Positions 1 through 8,991 of a stretch of 64,000 nt of DNA are shown here, in pieces. The translations under genes were made by a program, and so were the position numbers. The DNA comes from Bilamarchaeum sp050303335 (GTDB taxonomy: Archaea; Micrarchaeota; Micrarchaeia; Anstonellales; Bilamarchaeaceae), in contig JBNLBN010000002.1 in NCBI GenBank assembly GCA_050303335.1, positions 22,897 through 86,896 of the forward strand. The letters are read 5' to 3'. Every line of letters starts with the position of its first letter. Positions within the stretch are counted from its first letter, which is position 1. The notes under the pieces were generated by a model. It worked only from the letters and a program-made list of their open reading frames with translations. It was not told the DNA's origin and made no database searches.

Positions 1-972
1 CAGCGCGTGATAGAGATGGTCACTTTCGACTATCCTATCTCCGAGCACGGTTTCAGCGAGCCTGAGGATGTGCTCAGCGACATATCGTCATTCGGCCAGA
101 CCTCCCTCTCAAGCAAGGCAAAGCCTGTCATGGTGGTCGGGCTCAATGTACGCAGCGATGACGAGCGATGGGAGGGCCGCTATGAGGATCTTTTTGAAAA
201 AATCCTGATGGGCCAGGACGACCTTGTGAGGAACGGCGTTGTCGGAATCATCTACTCTCCTGCAAGGTCGGCTGCATCAGCAGAAGGGATAATTGACACA
301 TCCAGCGATCCTTCATTAGGCCTGAAAACGGAAAAATTCTGCGCGCTCCAGGGAGCAATGGAAAAGATGACCGCAACAACTCCAACGACGATCTTCTCGA
401 AGGTGCTTGTACAGGAGGAGAACCAGTGCGTGCCCTGCACTCCGTGGGATTATCTTTCGGGCGGGGTCTGCAGCGATACCCTCTCAAGTACGCAAAGGCA
501 CATATGCGACGGCGGCGGTTCATGCACACTCCCTCCGGGAATTGCCGAGACGGACGATGAGAAATACAAGTGCCTTGAAGGGACAGTAACAATGGACTGC
601 AGCCTTTGCACCGATTCCTTGCTGGATTTCAGCTGCATCTACACATATGCAAACGGGTCTTCAAGATCCTATCCCTCATCAGCAACACTGCCCCTCTCGG
701 ATCTTAGTTCAGATATATATCTGGATATTATTGCAAGCCTTCCGAAGCCTTATAAGTGCTGCCTGATGGATGAAGGAAGCGGTCTCAAGTATACCTACCG
801 GAAGGACACATATCAAAGCCCCATCAACAAGCCGGTAGTATTTCCCAAGAACGGAGGGGATGTCGATTGCGGATCAGGAGTCGATCTGGAAGATCTTGGT
901 GAATCGAGCACCTTCTGCGGTCTCCAGCAGTCTCCGATAAGGGACTATGCCATCAACTGCGAAATCAGCTGA
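1..972 (+). CDS. Cys-rich probable extracellular protein, 3' part only
   Basis: The frame is open from the first base, so the true start lies outside the window; an in-frame GTG at position 7 is probably internal. About 323 residues are visible. The first 90 residues (e.g. KPVMVVGLNV, GVVGIIYSPAR) look like alternating strand and helix, as at the end of a TIM-barrel glycosidase-like domain, but this is only an impression. The remainder is rich in cysteine (CVPCTPW, CSLCTDS, YKCCLM) and serine with little lysine, which fits a disulfide-rich extracellular protein. The last 8 bp overlap the convergent nitroreductase gene. I do not recognise the family and assign no function. Confidence 0.7.
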   Translation, partial: QRVIEMVTFDYPISEHGFSEPEDVLSDISSFGQTSLSSKAKPVMVVGLNVRSDDERWEGRYEDLFEKILMGQDDLVRNGVVGIIYSPARSAASAEGIIDTSSDPSLGLKTEKFCALQGAMEKMTATTPTTIFSKVLVQEENQCVPCTPWDYLSGGVCSDTLSSTQRHICDGGGSCTLPPGIAETDDEKYKCLEGTVTMDCSLCTDSLLDFSCIYTYANGSSRSYPSSATLPLSDLSSDIYLDIIASLPKPYKCCLMDEGSGLKYTYRKDTYQSPINKPVVFPKNGGDVDCGSGVDLEDLGESSTFCGLQQSPIRDYAINCEIS

Positions 973-1528
973 ATTTTCCCTCGAAGACAATCTCATCAAG
1001 TGGCTTCCTGCCAGTGATCTGTTCCTTTTCCCGGATTCCTTCGGGCAGGTCATCCGGATTTCCAGGCTTCCCGATCGCGATCATGCAGTGGATCTCATGG
1101 TCCTGCGGAAGTCCGATCACCTGCACAGCCTTAACATAATCGAATCCTTCCATTGCATGGGCTATCAGGCCCCTGCTGTGAGCCTCTAGCGCAAGGTTTT
1201 CCCATGCGGCCCCTGCATCGAAGGCATGGGTCCTTGAAGGCTTTCCGTTATATTCGAACTTCCTGCTTGAGGTAACGATCACAAGCGCAGCGGCATTCCC
1301 CGCCCATCTCCTGTTGAAGTCGCCCATCAGTCCAAAGAAGGAATCCCAGTATCCGCTTCCCCGCAGCGCATAAACGAATCTCCATGGCTGGTTGTTGAAG
1401 GATGAGGGCGCCCATCTTGCAGCTTCGAAGAGAGCCATGATCTCGTCTTTTGCGACATTTCCATCAAGGGCCCTCGGTGAATGCCTGTTAAGGATCAAAT
1501 CACTGATCTGATAATTCGGTTTTCTCAT
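965..1528 (-). CDS. Nitroreductase family FMN oxidoreductase
   Basis: A 187-residue protein with the nitroreductase layout: an N-terminal RHSPRAL segment that binds FMN phosphate, AARWAPSSFNNQPWRF (FMN contact and dimer interface), and a C-terminal AIGKPG segment. Family members are homodimers that use NAD(P)H to reduce nitro-aromatics, quinones or flavins; some dehalogenate or act in cofactor metabolism, so the substrate cannot be named. Length is usual for the short branch. The start is the ATG at 1528. The gene is transcribed toward the left window edge and converges on the partial gene, overlapping it by 8 bp. The kinase gene starts 84 bp away on the other strand. Confidence 0.9.
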   Translation of the reverse strand: MRKPNYQISDLILNRHSPRALDGNVAKDEIMALFEAARWAPSSFNNQPWRFVYALRGSGYWDSFFGLMGDFNRRWAGNAAALVIVTSSRKFEYNGKPSRTHAFDAGAAWENLALEAHSRGLIAHAMEGFDYVKAVQVIGLPQDHEIHCMIAIGKPGNPDDLPEGIREKEQITGRKPLDEIVFEGKFS

Positions 1529-1584
1529 AAAATGGTACTCGATGTAAATTCCTATAAGGTTTTTTCCAAATCGACCAAAAGTTT

Positions 1585-1594
1585 TTTATATAAA
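1585..1594 (+). promoter_or_regulatory. TATA box of the histidine kinase gene
   Basis: The sequence TTTATATAAA is centred 24 bp before the ATG at 1613. That spacing suits an archaeal leaderless transcript and decides the kinase start: the open frame runs back to 1481 inside the nitroreductase gene, but only the ATG at 1613 lies downstream of this box. Confidence 0.6.
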
Positions 1595-1612
1595 ATTACA
1601 ATAATACCTGTA

Positions 1613-2710
1613 ATGGCGGCCAAAGAAAGAGAATACCGAATTTCCAGAACCCCCCAAGCATCAGGGATCGTAAGGAGCCGCGATTTTGACAGGTACAAGC
1701 CAATAACGGAAGGGCCGGCATCCTCCGTCATCGAGAATTCACTAGACCTTGCATTCTTCACTGATTTTACTGGACTTTTCGTGCATTCAAACAGGAAGTT
1801 CAACGAGGCTATCGGATATTCCACCGAAGATCTGAGGAACATGAGCATCTATGAGGTGCTTACGCTCAACAGCATGGCATTGTACAAGGACTCCATTACA
1901 GACCTGGAACACTCCGGACAGGTGTTTGACCAGAGGCTTGAATTCAATACCCGCGGCGGTGAATCGGTTAGGCTTCGCGCAAACCTGGTAATTGTCGACC
2001 ACCCGGAAGGGATACTCTGGAATGCACGGGCCGAGTGCGCCGAGCACGTGGCAATAATCGATTTCGCCTCAAAAGTGGCCCATGATATCAGGAATTGCCT
2101 GACGGCACCGAGAATAACCCTCGACCAGGCGCTGCTGATGCTCTCTGATGAGATGGAGCCTCAGGCTCGCTGCAAGCTTGTCAAGAATATGGCACTGGCG
2201 GCATCGGAACTTAGCCGGGCAGTCGAACTTACTGAAAACATGGTGCTCCTCTCAGGAACAAAAAACAACCATCTTACTGAAATCAGGGTCAATTCGTCCC
2301 TTGCAAACATGCTGCTGAGGCTTGATCTGCATGATGTAAATTGCGAAACAAAATTCGATGAATCCAACCCGATGATCTACATGAACAGGAGCATGTTCGA
2401 CCGTGCCATGATCAATCTCATGGACAATGCCGTCCGTGCCGGCGCGAAGAATATTTCAGTATCAACATCAATAGAAGGTGGGAATGTGATAATCCGGATC
2501 AATGACGATGGGTGCGGAATATCTAAGCAGGATCTTCCCAATATATTCATACCTGCTGTGAGTACAAGGCCCTCCGGCGGATACGGGCTCGGACTTGCGA
2601 TCGTGGACCAGGCAATTAGCGGCGCAGGCGGCACAATCACTGCAGAAAGCGCATTGAATGTGGGAACCACATTTACGATCAGGGTGCCTAGTAGCAACAG
2701 GAATCCTTGA
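1613..2710 (+). CDS. PAS-domain histidine kinase
   Basis: A 365-residue soluble sensor kinase. Residues about 40-130 form a PAS-like domain (FFTDFTGLFVHSNRKFNEAIG). The dimerisation/phosphoacceptor helix holds AHDIRN with His157. The ATPase domain shows the N box (INLMDNAVRAG), G1 box (DDGCGI) and G2 box (GGYGLGLAIV). No membrane segment is visible, so the signal is probably cytoplasmic (redox, ligand or oxygen). No response regulator gene lies beside it, so the partner is elsewhere in the genome. The start at 1613 is chosen from the TATA box; a longer frame begins inside the neighbour. The 3' end overlaps the small zinc-ribbon gene on the other strand by 23 bp. Confidence 0.88.
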   Translation: MAAKEREYRISRTPQASGIVRSRDFDRYKPITEGPASSVIENSLDLAFFTDFTGLFVHSNRKFNEAIGYSTEDLRNMSIYEVLTLNSMALYKDSITDLEHSGQVFDQRLEFNTRGGESVRLRANLVIVDHPEGILWNARAECAEHVAIIDFASKVAHDIRNCLTAPRITLDQALLMLSDEMEPQARCKLVKNMALAASELSRAVELTENMVLLSGTKNNHLTEIRVNSSLANMLLRLDLHDVNCETKFDESNPMIYMNRSMFDRAMINLMDNAVRAGAKNISVSTSIEGGNVIIRINDDGCGISKQDLPNIFIPAVSTRPSGGYGLGLAIVDQAISGAGGTITAESALNVGTTFTIRVPSSNRNP

Positions 2711-2786
2711 ATCCGCACCTGGGACAACGTGCCCTGAAGCTCCCCTTTACCTCAAACATATCCTCTCCGCACGACGGACATTCCAT
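2688..2786 (-). CDS. Small zinc-ribbon protein (32 aa)
   Basis: A very short gene: a 32-residue protein with two knuckles, CPSC near the N terminus and CPRCGF fourteen residues later, and a CC pair at the end. This is a complete zinc ribbon with nothing else. The TATA-like CTTATAAATATT on the minus strand (near 2806-2816) sits about 25 bp before the ATG at 2786, as expected for a leaderless archaeal gene, which supports a real transcript. It lies between the kinase and the antiporter and overlaps the kinase tail. Role unknown; isolated small zinc ribbons are common in archaea and often bind nucleic acid or larger complexes. Confidence 0.7.
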   Translation of the reverse strand: MECPSCGEDMFEVKGSFRARCPRCGFKDSCCY

Positions 2787-2858
2787 GGAAGTCAAATCCA
2801 GCCAATATTTATAAGGCGATCCCATAAGCTATATAATATTGCCTCAGGAAACAATGTC

Positions 2859-4091
2859 ATGGAGTTCAAGCTTGAGCATACGCTGGCTATCTTTTTCCTG
2901 CTATTTCTTGTCGGCCTGGACTTCATTGAGGCAAACACATTCCTTTTCATATCATGCGCATTCCTTTTCACATTCCTTGCAGGAGAACTGCTGGAAATGA
3001 TCCGGGTGCCATGGATATTCGCTGCATTGCTGTTCGGAACAGTACTGTCGTTCTACAATCCCTTTGATTCGATAACGTCATCCGATTCGTTCATCTTCCT
3101 CTCGCAGCTGGGCATGTATTTCCTCCTGTTCATAATAGGATTCGAGATAGATCTCAGGTCTCTAATGAAACGGAGCAGTTTCATAATAAAATCCACCTTC
3201 TTCATCATCTTTCTCGAGGGAATTGTCGGGACGGCATTCATATCGATTGTATTCGGATATGATATCTTCGTTTCATTCGTTGCCGCCCTTTCATTTGCAA
3301 CTGTGGGCGAGGCGCTGCTGATACCCATCCTCCATGAATTCAGGATGGTGAACACCACCCTGGGGCAAACCATAATAGGCATCGGAACTCTTGATGACGT
3401 GATCGAGATCCTGACTCTTATTCTTGCAGTTTTCCTGATCGGATCGAGCGCCGATATACACATTGATGTGTGGATGATCCTGGCATCCCTGCTCGTAATG
3501 GTCATACTCACCGTCTTCATCTCGCTCCTGAAGGAGGAGGGCAGGAAGTACAAGTTCAAGGACCTTGAAACAATATTCCTATTCACAATATTCATCCTGT
3601 TCCTGTTCCTCGGAATCGGGGCGCTGACTGACATGTCTGCACTCGCAGCGCTCCTTGCAGGAATATCGATAGGAAATTTCCTTCCAGAAAGCAGGAAAAA
3701 ACTAATTGAGAACGAGATCAAGGCCGTATGCTATGGCCTTTTTGCACCGCTTTTCTTCGTGTGGGTCGGTTCATCACTTGATATAGACTACCTGCTTGCC
3801 TTCCCGCTTCTTGTAGTAATGATCACACTCTTATCCAATGCAGCAAAGATTGCAGGCAGCCTGATAATGGGAAGGAAGGAACTTGGGCTCAGGCAATCGG
3901 TCATCCTCGGAATCGCCCTCTCGGTCAGGTTCAGCACCAGCATAATCGTCGTGAAGATCCTTTACGAGAACGGGCTTATCGGATCAGACCTTTTCTCCAT
4001 AATAGTCGCATCGACTATAATCTTCAAGTTCCTGGTGCCAACTGCCCTCTCGTTCCTTATCCAGAGGTGGGTAGTCGATCAAAAACATTAA
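2859..4091 (+). CDS. Cation:proton antiporter, Kef/CPA2 type
   Basis: A 410-residue polytopic membrane protein with about 12 hydrophobic segments in the Na+/H+ exchanger fold. GIGTLDDVIEIL in the middle carries the acidic pair expected in the transport core, and FIIGFEIDL and VWVGSSLDI match the conserved helices of Kef-type exchangers. It probably exchanges K+ or Na+ for H+ across the cytoplasmic membrane. There is no C-terminal TrkA-N nucleotide-binding domain. The frame extends upstream to 2658, but the TATA-like ATATAATATT at 2831-2840 fixes the ATG at 2859. It is followed 24 bp later by the DUF1622 gene, probably in one transcript. It is one of three such antiporters in the window. Confidence 0.88.
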   Translation: MEFKLEHTLAIFFLLFLVGLDFIEANTFLFISCAFLFTFLAGELLEMIRVPWIFAALLFGTVLSFYNPFDSITSSDSFIFLSQLGMYFLLFIIGFEIDLRSLMKRSSFIIKSTFFIIFLEGIVGTAFISIVFGYDIFVSFVAALSFATVGEALLIPILHEFRMVNTTLGQTIIGIGTLDDVIEILTLILAVFLIGSSADIHIDVWMILASLLVMVILTVFISLLKEEGRKYKFKDLETIFLFTIFILFLFLGIGALTDMSALAALLAGISIGNFLPESRKKLIENEIKAVCYGLFAPLFFVWVGSSLDIDYLLAFPLLVVMITLLSNAAKIAGSLIMGRKELGLRQSVILGIALSVRFSTSIIVVKILYENGLIGSDLFSIIVASTIIFKFLVPTALSFLIQRWVVDQKH

Positions 4092-4115
4092 AACCTGTGC
4101 CTTCTATTCCTAATC

Positions 4116-4460
4116 ATGACATTCGTCCCTCCGCAGGTAATTGTCGATGCTTTATTGATAATATCCTATCTCATAGAGGCAATAGGAATACTTCTTATCG
4201 TATTTGCCGTTTTCCACTCGGTTTACCGGATCGCGAGGATTGAGGTGCTCCACGACAAGAGGTTCCACGAGTATGAGCACACGAAAAGGACTCTTATCCA
4301 GAAGATCATCTTCGCCCTGGATTTCTTCGTCAGTGCAGACCTGATAAGACTCGCGGTCCTGTTTGAATTCGAAGACATCCTGACAGTGGCGGTAATAGTC
4401 GCTGTCCGGACTGTCTTGAGCTGGTCGCTAAGCCGCGAGATTCATCTCCACAAGGAATGA
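4116..4460 (+). CDS. DUF1622-family membrane protein
   Basis: A 114-residue protein with three hydrophobic helices and a charged loop (HDKRFHEYEHTKRTLIQ) between the first and second. The pattern, with FFVSADLIRLAV and VRTVLSWSLSREI at the C terminus, matches the DUF1622 family of small bacterial and archaeal membrane proteins of unknown function. It lies 24 bp after the antiporter, so the two may be cotranscribed and functionally linked. Its last 33 bp overlap the 3' end of the dus gene on the other strand. Confidence 0.75.
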   Translation: MTFVPPQVIVDALLIISYLIEAIGILLIVFAVFHSVYRIARIEVLHDKRFHEYEHTKRTLIQKIIFALDFFVSADLIRLAVLFEFEDILTVAVIVAVRTVLSWSLSREIHLHKE

Positions 4461-5309
4461 ATCTACTTTTTCTATTATTTCTTCGGCAGAATCTGCTCTG
4501 GACAATGAACTTCTAAGCCTTGATGAACCTGGAATCCCGTGTGAGAACTGGATCGCCTTCAGGCGTACGTCCTTGACGGGCGGTTCGCCGTACAACTCAA
4601 CATATCTGGAAAGAAATCCTAGCTTTTCAGCTGCAGAAGGGGTCTGGTCCGAAAAAAGCATGGGATTAGACATAGCGGCTCTTGCAACCATGTAACCGTC
4701 GCAGTAGCCGCGCCTGGCCAACTCCTCCCCCTCGCTTGCAAAATTGATGTCCCCGTTTCCGATAACAGGTATTCCAACCGATTCCTTGATCATCCTGATC
4801 TTTTCCCAGTCGCTTTTGCCGGAGTATCCCTGCCTAGCCGTCCTTCCATGCACGATGACAAAATCCGCCCCCGCTCTTTCGACCCCCCTCACAAGATCTA
4901 TTGATCTTGAGAAATCCTCCTCAAGCCTGATCTTTACCGACACCTGGAATCCGGTTTTTTTCATCTCATCAACACACCGGATTATCAGACCGTGGTTCCT
5001 GAGGAGAGCTGATCCGCCTCCGGATCCCATAGTCCTTGCAGAAGGGCATCCGCAATTCAGGTTGATCCATTCAACAAAACCAAATTCTTCCTCAAGCTTC
5101 CTTGCAGCTTTTCCAAATTCTGCCGGGTCGTTTCCTACGAACTGGACTCCCAAGTGCTTTTCCTCAGGTTTGGCATCCACAACGTTTTTTCCCCTGTTGT
5201 ATGCAAGGACATTGACAAGAGGAACGCAAGTATGCTGCGCCCCGTATTGCTGGCAGAGAAGTCTGAATGCAAAATCAGAATAGTCATCTATCGGCGAAAG
5301 AAAATTCAT
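4428..5309 (-). CDS. tRNA-dihydrouridine synthase (Dus family)
   Basis: A 293-residue FMN-dependent TIM-barrel enzyme that reduces uridine in tRNA to dihydrouridine. Visible hallmarks are the N-terminal SPIDDYSDFAFR (FMN-binding start), NLNCGCPS with catalytic Cys88, VSVKIRL, the phosphate-binding FVIVHGRTARQGYSG, and IPVIGNGDI. The C-terminal helical tRNA-binding domain is short, as in archaeal homologues. The minus-strand TATA-like GGTATAAAT (about 5335-5343) precedes the ATG at 5309 by about 30 bp. It converges on the DUF1622 gene with a 33 bp overlap. Confidence 0.92.
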   Translation of the reverse strand: MNFLSPIDDYSDFAFRLLCQQYGAQHTCVPLVNVLAYNRGKNVVDAKPEEKHLGVQFVGNDPAEFGKAARKLEEEFGFVEWINLNCGCPSARTMGSGGGSALLRNHGLIIRCVDEMKKTGFQVSVKIRLEEDFSRSIDLVRGVERAGADFVIVHGRTARQGYSGKSDWEKIRMIKESVGIPVIGNGDINFASEGEELARRGYCDGYMVARAAMSNPMLFSDQTPSAAEKLGFLSRYVELYGEPPVKDVRLKAIQFSHGIPGSSRLRSSLSRADSAEEIIEKVDSFLVEMNLAA

Positions 5310-5629
5310 CAGGTAAATTCATGGATAATTAGGAATTTATACCCTATACAAGTTCAGGGTACATCCTTATTACCCCGTATGAATTTACTCTCTTTTCGAG
5401 TTGCCCCCCGATTCCGTTCACCTTTGAAACCATGTTTATCATTTTGATACCCCCTTGTAGTATATACTATTTTGTTTACTATTTATATGTTTTCAAAAAA
5501 ATCCTGTGGAAACATCACTGGATTGCCCAGGCAAATGGAGCAATATCGTGCTATTTTACACAGAAATCAGCAATTTAGCTATCTGCCGAGGTTCGATAGG
5601 ACTATAAATTTTGAGCACAATTATAGATC
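5310..5629. other. Divergent intergenic region, dus / hydrolase
   Basis: An AT-rich 320 bp spacer. It holds the minus-strand TATA of dus (about 5335-5343) and the plus-strand CTATAAAT box (5602-5609) centred 24 bp before the hydrolase ATG. An 82-codon plus-strand frame at 5472-5720 runs into the hydrolase gene in another frame and has no convincing start signal. I see no RNA gene or other gene here. Confidence 0.5.
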
Positions 5630-6376
5630 ATGGATAACAGAGTTTCTTTCAAAAATAGTGCCGGTGACAAAATCGCAGCCAAATTATGTATCCCGCAACA
5701 ATCTAACGGTAATGCAATAGTGATTCTCCACTGTTTTCTTTGTACTAAAGAACACCACATAGTAGAAACCCTCTCTGAAAGGCTTTGCAAGAGCGGCTTC
5801 GCAGTGTTGTGTTTCGACTTCAGCGGAAACGGCGAAAGCGAAGGGGAGGTGGAAAAGGCAACATATTCCAAAATGCTTGATGAGGCATCAAGCGCAGTCT
5901 CCTTCCTCAGGGAGCAGGGCTATTCGAAGATAGGAATCGCAGGCCATTCCCTGGGCGCCATGATCTCCCTTCTTTGCGCCTCTTATGACAAGAGAATAGA
6001 TGCAGTGGCATTCATAAGCGGAAGCTCACAGGCCGCACGGGTCCGGGAGGTGTTCCCTCACGACATCGTGAATAAGGCCGAGCGCGAAGGAAGCGCAGTT
6101 GCAAGGGTCTATGGCCGGGATATCCGCCTGACAAGGGAATTCCTGGATGATATCGACCATTACAATGTGGGGCATTCAATTGCAACACTGGGCCGGCCCA
6201 TCCTGATCGCGCACGGCAAGGACGACGTTATAATTGAGCCACACCATGCAAGGAAGCTCTATTTGTGGGCAAGTGAACCAAAGGAACTGAGGCTGATAGA
6301 AGGCGACCACCAGTTCAGGAACAGCATGAAGCAGCTTGCTGAGGAAGTGGATTCATTCTTTGAGAAATCCCTTTAA
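5630..6376 (+). CDS. Alpha/beta hydrolase (S33 aminopeptidase / esterase type)
   Basis: A 248-residue alpha/beta hydrolase. The nucleophile elbow is GHSLG (GIAGHSLGAM), the oxyanion region FDFSGNGESEG resembles the serine aminopeptidase S33 and YqkD-like families, the acid residue lies in AHGKDDVI, and the catalytic His in EGDHQFRN. No signal peptide is present, so it is cytoplasmic. Substrate unknown: carboxyl esters, lipids or short peptides are possible. The start ATG follows a TATA box at 5602-5609. The phosphate-transporter gene begins 26 bp after the stop. Confidence 0.88.
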   Translation: MDNRVSFKNSAGDKIAAKLCIPQQSNGNAIVILHCFLCTKEHHIVETLSERLCKSGFAVLCFDFSGNGESEGEVEKATYSKMLDEASSAVSFLREQGYSKIGIAGHSLGAMISLLCASYDKRIDAVAFISGSSQAARVREVFPHDIVNKAEREGSAVARVYGRDIRLTREFLDDIDHYNVGHSIATLGRPILIAHGKDDVIIEPHHARKLYLWASEPKELRLIEGDHQFRNSMKQLAEEVDSFFEKSL

Positions 6377-6401
6377 TTTCTTTTCCCTTAAATTCAGGAC
6401 A

Positions 6402-7982
6402 ATGTTCGACATCGCGTTCGCAATAGTGCCTGGACTGATACTTTTCCTCTACGGAATCGACAATTTCAGCCGCGAGATTCAGAAAATTGCAGGAGAGAAT
6501 TTCCGGCTTCTCCTTGCAAGAGCGACAAGCAACCGGCTTATCGGCTCATTCCTCGGCGCAATCGTGACCTCCATCATCCAGTCGAGCACAGCTACAACTG
6601 TTATCGTTGTCGGCCTTGTCGGATCCGGAGTTTTATCCTTCTCATCCAGCCTCGGGGTCATCATAGGCGCCAATGTGGGAACAACGATCACGGCGCAGCT
6701 CGTTGCGCTCAAACTTACATACCTCTCCCCGATATTCATACTCGGTGGTTTCCTCATATCGTTTTTTGGAAGGAAATACCGATTTCTTGGAAAGCCGATA
6801 TTCTATTTCGGCCTTGTTTTCTTCTCGCTGGAACTGATATCAGGCGCAATCGAGCCCTACCAGAGCGATCCATGGCTGGTGTCTGTTTTCTCGAATTTCG
6901 ACAACCTGCTAATCGCACTTGCAGGGGGCTTCCTTTTTACGCTTCTGGTCCAGTCCAGTTCTGTGACGACAGGTCTGGTGGTTATCCTTGTAGGATCCGG
7001 CCTTCTGACCGTTGAAAACGGCATTCCGGTAATAATGGGTGCAAACATAGGAACTACGATCACCTCGCTGATAGCATCATCCGGTCTTGACATTTTTGCA
7101 AAGAGGTCAGCTGTGGCCCACTTCATATTCAATGTCGTCGGTGTCCTGATATTCCTCCCTGTCATCCCGGAATTCACCTCATACATCTCATCGTTTGACG
7201 GCGCAGCGACCATGCAGATGGCCAATGCCCACCTTGTATTCAATCTTGTCTCGGCAGTCATTTTCCTCCTGATCCTTCCTTATTACGAAAAGCTGATCAT
7301 AACCCTGGTTCCGGGTTCGGAGAAGGAGGTGGTTTTCCGCACCCGGTACTTCACTGAAAGCCTGCCACCAGACACCCGCGAAGCGATAGATCAGGTCAAG
7401 AACGAGATAAAGTACTCGCTCGAGGTCTCGGGCGAACTATTTTCAAACGTAAGAAGGTATCTTGAAACATCCGACAGGAAATATTTCCACCAGTCTTCGA
7501 AACTCGAATCATTCAGCGATTTCCTTGACAAGGAGATAACTAAAAGGCTTTCCGATCTCTCCCTGCGCGAACTGGGCCGGGAGGATGCGGAGAACATAAT
7601 ACTTCTTTCCAGGATCTCCAACAACGTGGAGGAGCTTGGGGACACTGCGAAAAGGATACTGATCGATGCAGACAGCCTCCACAATTCAGGGATGCTGCTT
7701 TCAGAGGAATCGATAGGAACGCTCAGCGACGCTTTCGACATCCTTGAAGACGGCTATTCCCAGGTGAGGAGCAATTTCCCGAAGCTGGACAAGGATGCTA
7801 TGAAGCGCGATGACCGCGACCTGAGCAAAATAATATCAAAAGGATATTCGGCCCACATGCGCATGATCAGGCAGAAAAACTATGCAGGCGCATATTTTGT
7901 CAGCATGATACATGATATCGAATCGGCATCTTTGATACTGCGCAAGATCAGGAAGCTTTCTGAAGACTATAGTAATCTTTAA
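6402..7982 (+). CDS. Na/Pi cotransporter II-like protein with PhoU-like tail
   Basis: A 526-residue protein. Residues 1-310 are a membrane domain with two inverted Na/Pi repeats, each with a glutamine-serine signature (TSIIQSSTATTVI and LLVQSSSVTTG) and a GANVGTTIT / GANIGTTIT motif. Residues about 330-526 form a soluble helical domain like PhoU. The family imports inorganic phosphate with sodium. The frame opens at 6336 inside the preceding gene, but the ATG at 6402 starts the first membrane helix and follows CTTTAATTT by about 26 bp. Alba begins 44 bp downstream. Confidence 0.92.
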   Translation: MFDIAFAIVPGLILFLYGIDNFSREIQKIAGENFRLLLARATSNRLIGSFLGAIVTSIIQSSTATTVIVVGLVGSGVLSFSSSLGVIIGANVGTTITAQLVALKLTYLSPIFILGGFLISFFGRKYRFLGKPIFYFGLVFFSLELISGAIEPYQSDPWLVSVFSNFDNLLIALAGGFLFTLLVQSSSVTTGLVVILVGSGLLTVENGIPVIMGANIGTTITSLIASSGLDIFAKRSAVAHFIFNVVGVLIFLPVIPEFTSYISSFDGAATMQMANAHLVFNLVSAVIFLLILPYYEKLIITLVPGSEKEVVFRTRYFTESLPPDTREAIDQVKNEIKYSLEVSGELFSNVRRYLETSDRKYFHQSSKLESFSDFLDKEITKRLSDLSLRELGREDAENIILLSRISNNVEELGDTAKRILIDADSLHNSGMLLSEESIGTLSDAFDILEDGYSQVRSNFPKLDKDAMKRDDRDLSKIISKGYSAHMRMIRQKNYAGAYFVSMIHDIESASLILRKIRKLSEDYSNL

Positions 7983-8026
7983 ATGCTTTAATTGCAGTGT
8001 ATCTACAATCAAAGAGAGGTGACGAC

Positions 8027-8347
8027 ATGGAAGAACAAAAGATGGAAACAGCGGAAGAACCAAAAACAGCTCCAAGGCGTGAAGACAACACAGTTTTCGT
8101 AGGAAAAAAAGGCACAATGGGATATGTGCTTGCAGTGGTAACCCAGTTCAACAATGGTGCAAGTGAGGTAGTCGTGAAAGCAAGGGGAAAACTGATCTCA
8201 AGGGCAGTCGATGTAGTTGAAATCGTACGACACAGGTTCATGCCTGATGCGAAGGTCGAGGACATAAAGATCTCGACAGAAGAACTAACCTCCGAAGACG
8301 GCTCAAACAGCAAAGTCTCATCGATCGAAATAAAGATCCAAAAGTGA
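8027..8347 (+). CDS. albA: DNA/RNA-binding protein Alba
   Basis: A 106-residue chromatin protein. The Alba core begins at about residue 21 with NTVFVGKKGTMGYVLAV, followed by VVVKARGKLISRAVDVVEI (dimer and nucleic-acid face) and the basic beta hairpin (KISTEEL...SSIEIKIQK). Alba dimers coat DNA and RNA in most archaea and are regulated by lysine acetylation. The first 20 residues are a charged extension. A Shine-Dalgarno-like GAGGTGA at 8016-8022 sits just before the ATG at 8027, so this start is preferred over the open frame from 7997. The DUF92 gene follows after 7 bp. Confidence 0.95.
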   Translation: MEEQKMETAEEPKTAPRREDNTVFVGKKGTMGYVLAVVTQFNNGASEVVVKARGKLISRAVDVVEIVRHRFMPDAKVEDIKISTEELTSEDGSNSKVSSIEIKIQK

Positions 8348-8354
8348 TGATCGG

Positions 8355-8975
8355 ATGAAGGGAGTCCTCGACATAAGGGGTATAGTCCTTGCTCTTTTTT
8401 TTGGAATTATCCTTTATTTTTACGGGGGTCTCAATTTCCTTATCCTAATGCTTTTCTTTTTCTTTTTGGCAATAAGCGCCACAAAATACGGATACGAGAT
8501 AAAGCGGGACATCGGCCTATATGAACATGAGCGCGGATGGGAGAATGTCCTTTCAAACGGGCTCCTGCCATCGATACTTGCAGTGGTCAGCCCTGTAATA
8601 GGGCCAATCCCTTTTATCGCGTCTATTGCTGCTGTTACTGCAGACAAGTTCGGATCAGAAATCGGCGTCCTTGATCCGCAAGAGCCAGTATCCCTTTTCA
8701 ATCTCCAGAAGACCAAGCCAGGCACCAGCGGCGCCATGAGCATGATGGGGACGATCGGATCCTTCGGAGGAGCAGCTGCAATCGGTCTCTTCGCGATGCT
8801 CATATTCCCTTTAAATCCGACGCAGGCGCTCCTTATCGGAATCGCGGGCCTCCTCGGATCGGTTGCAGACACGCTGTTCGGGGTGTTCGAGGAACGGGGC
8901 ATCGGAACCAAGGGAACGACGAATTTCATCTGCTCCATTGTCGGTGCTCTTATAGGATATTTTTTAATATCTTAG
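8355..8975 (+). CDS. DUF92 (VTE6/TMEM19-like) integral membrane protein
   Basis: A 206-residue polytopic protein with six or so hydrophobic segments. It has the signatures of DUF92: ADKFGSEIGVL, a glycine-rich KPGTSGAMSMMGTIGS segment, and a C-terminal GSVADTLFG...KGTTNF block. The plant member VTE6 is a phytyl-phosphate kinase, so an isoprenoid-phosphate kinase role in archaeal lipid or dolichol metabolism is a reasonable inference. That fits its place before nucleotide-sugar and lipid-linked sugar genes and close to HMG-CoA reductase. It begins 7 bp after alba. Confidence 0.85.
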   Translation: MKGVLDIRGIVLALFFGIILYFYGGLNFLILMLFFFFLAISATKYGYEIKRDIGLYEHERGWENVLSNGLLPSILAVVSPVIGPIPFIASIAAVTADKFGSEIGVLDPQEPVSLFNLQKTKPGTSGAMSMMGTIGSFGGAAAIGLFAMLIFPLNPTQALLIGIAGLLGSVADTLFGVFEERGIGTKGTTNFICSIVGALIGYFLIS

Positions 8976-8991
8976 TTCCGAGGAATAAAGC

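Noticed and set aside
5472..5720. 82-codon plus-strand frame before the hydrolase
   Set aside because: It runs 90 bp into the hydrolase in another frame; no TATA or ribosome-binding site at its start; composition is not coding-like.
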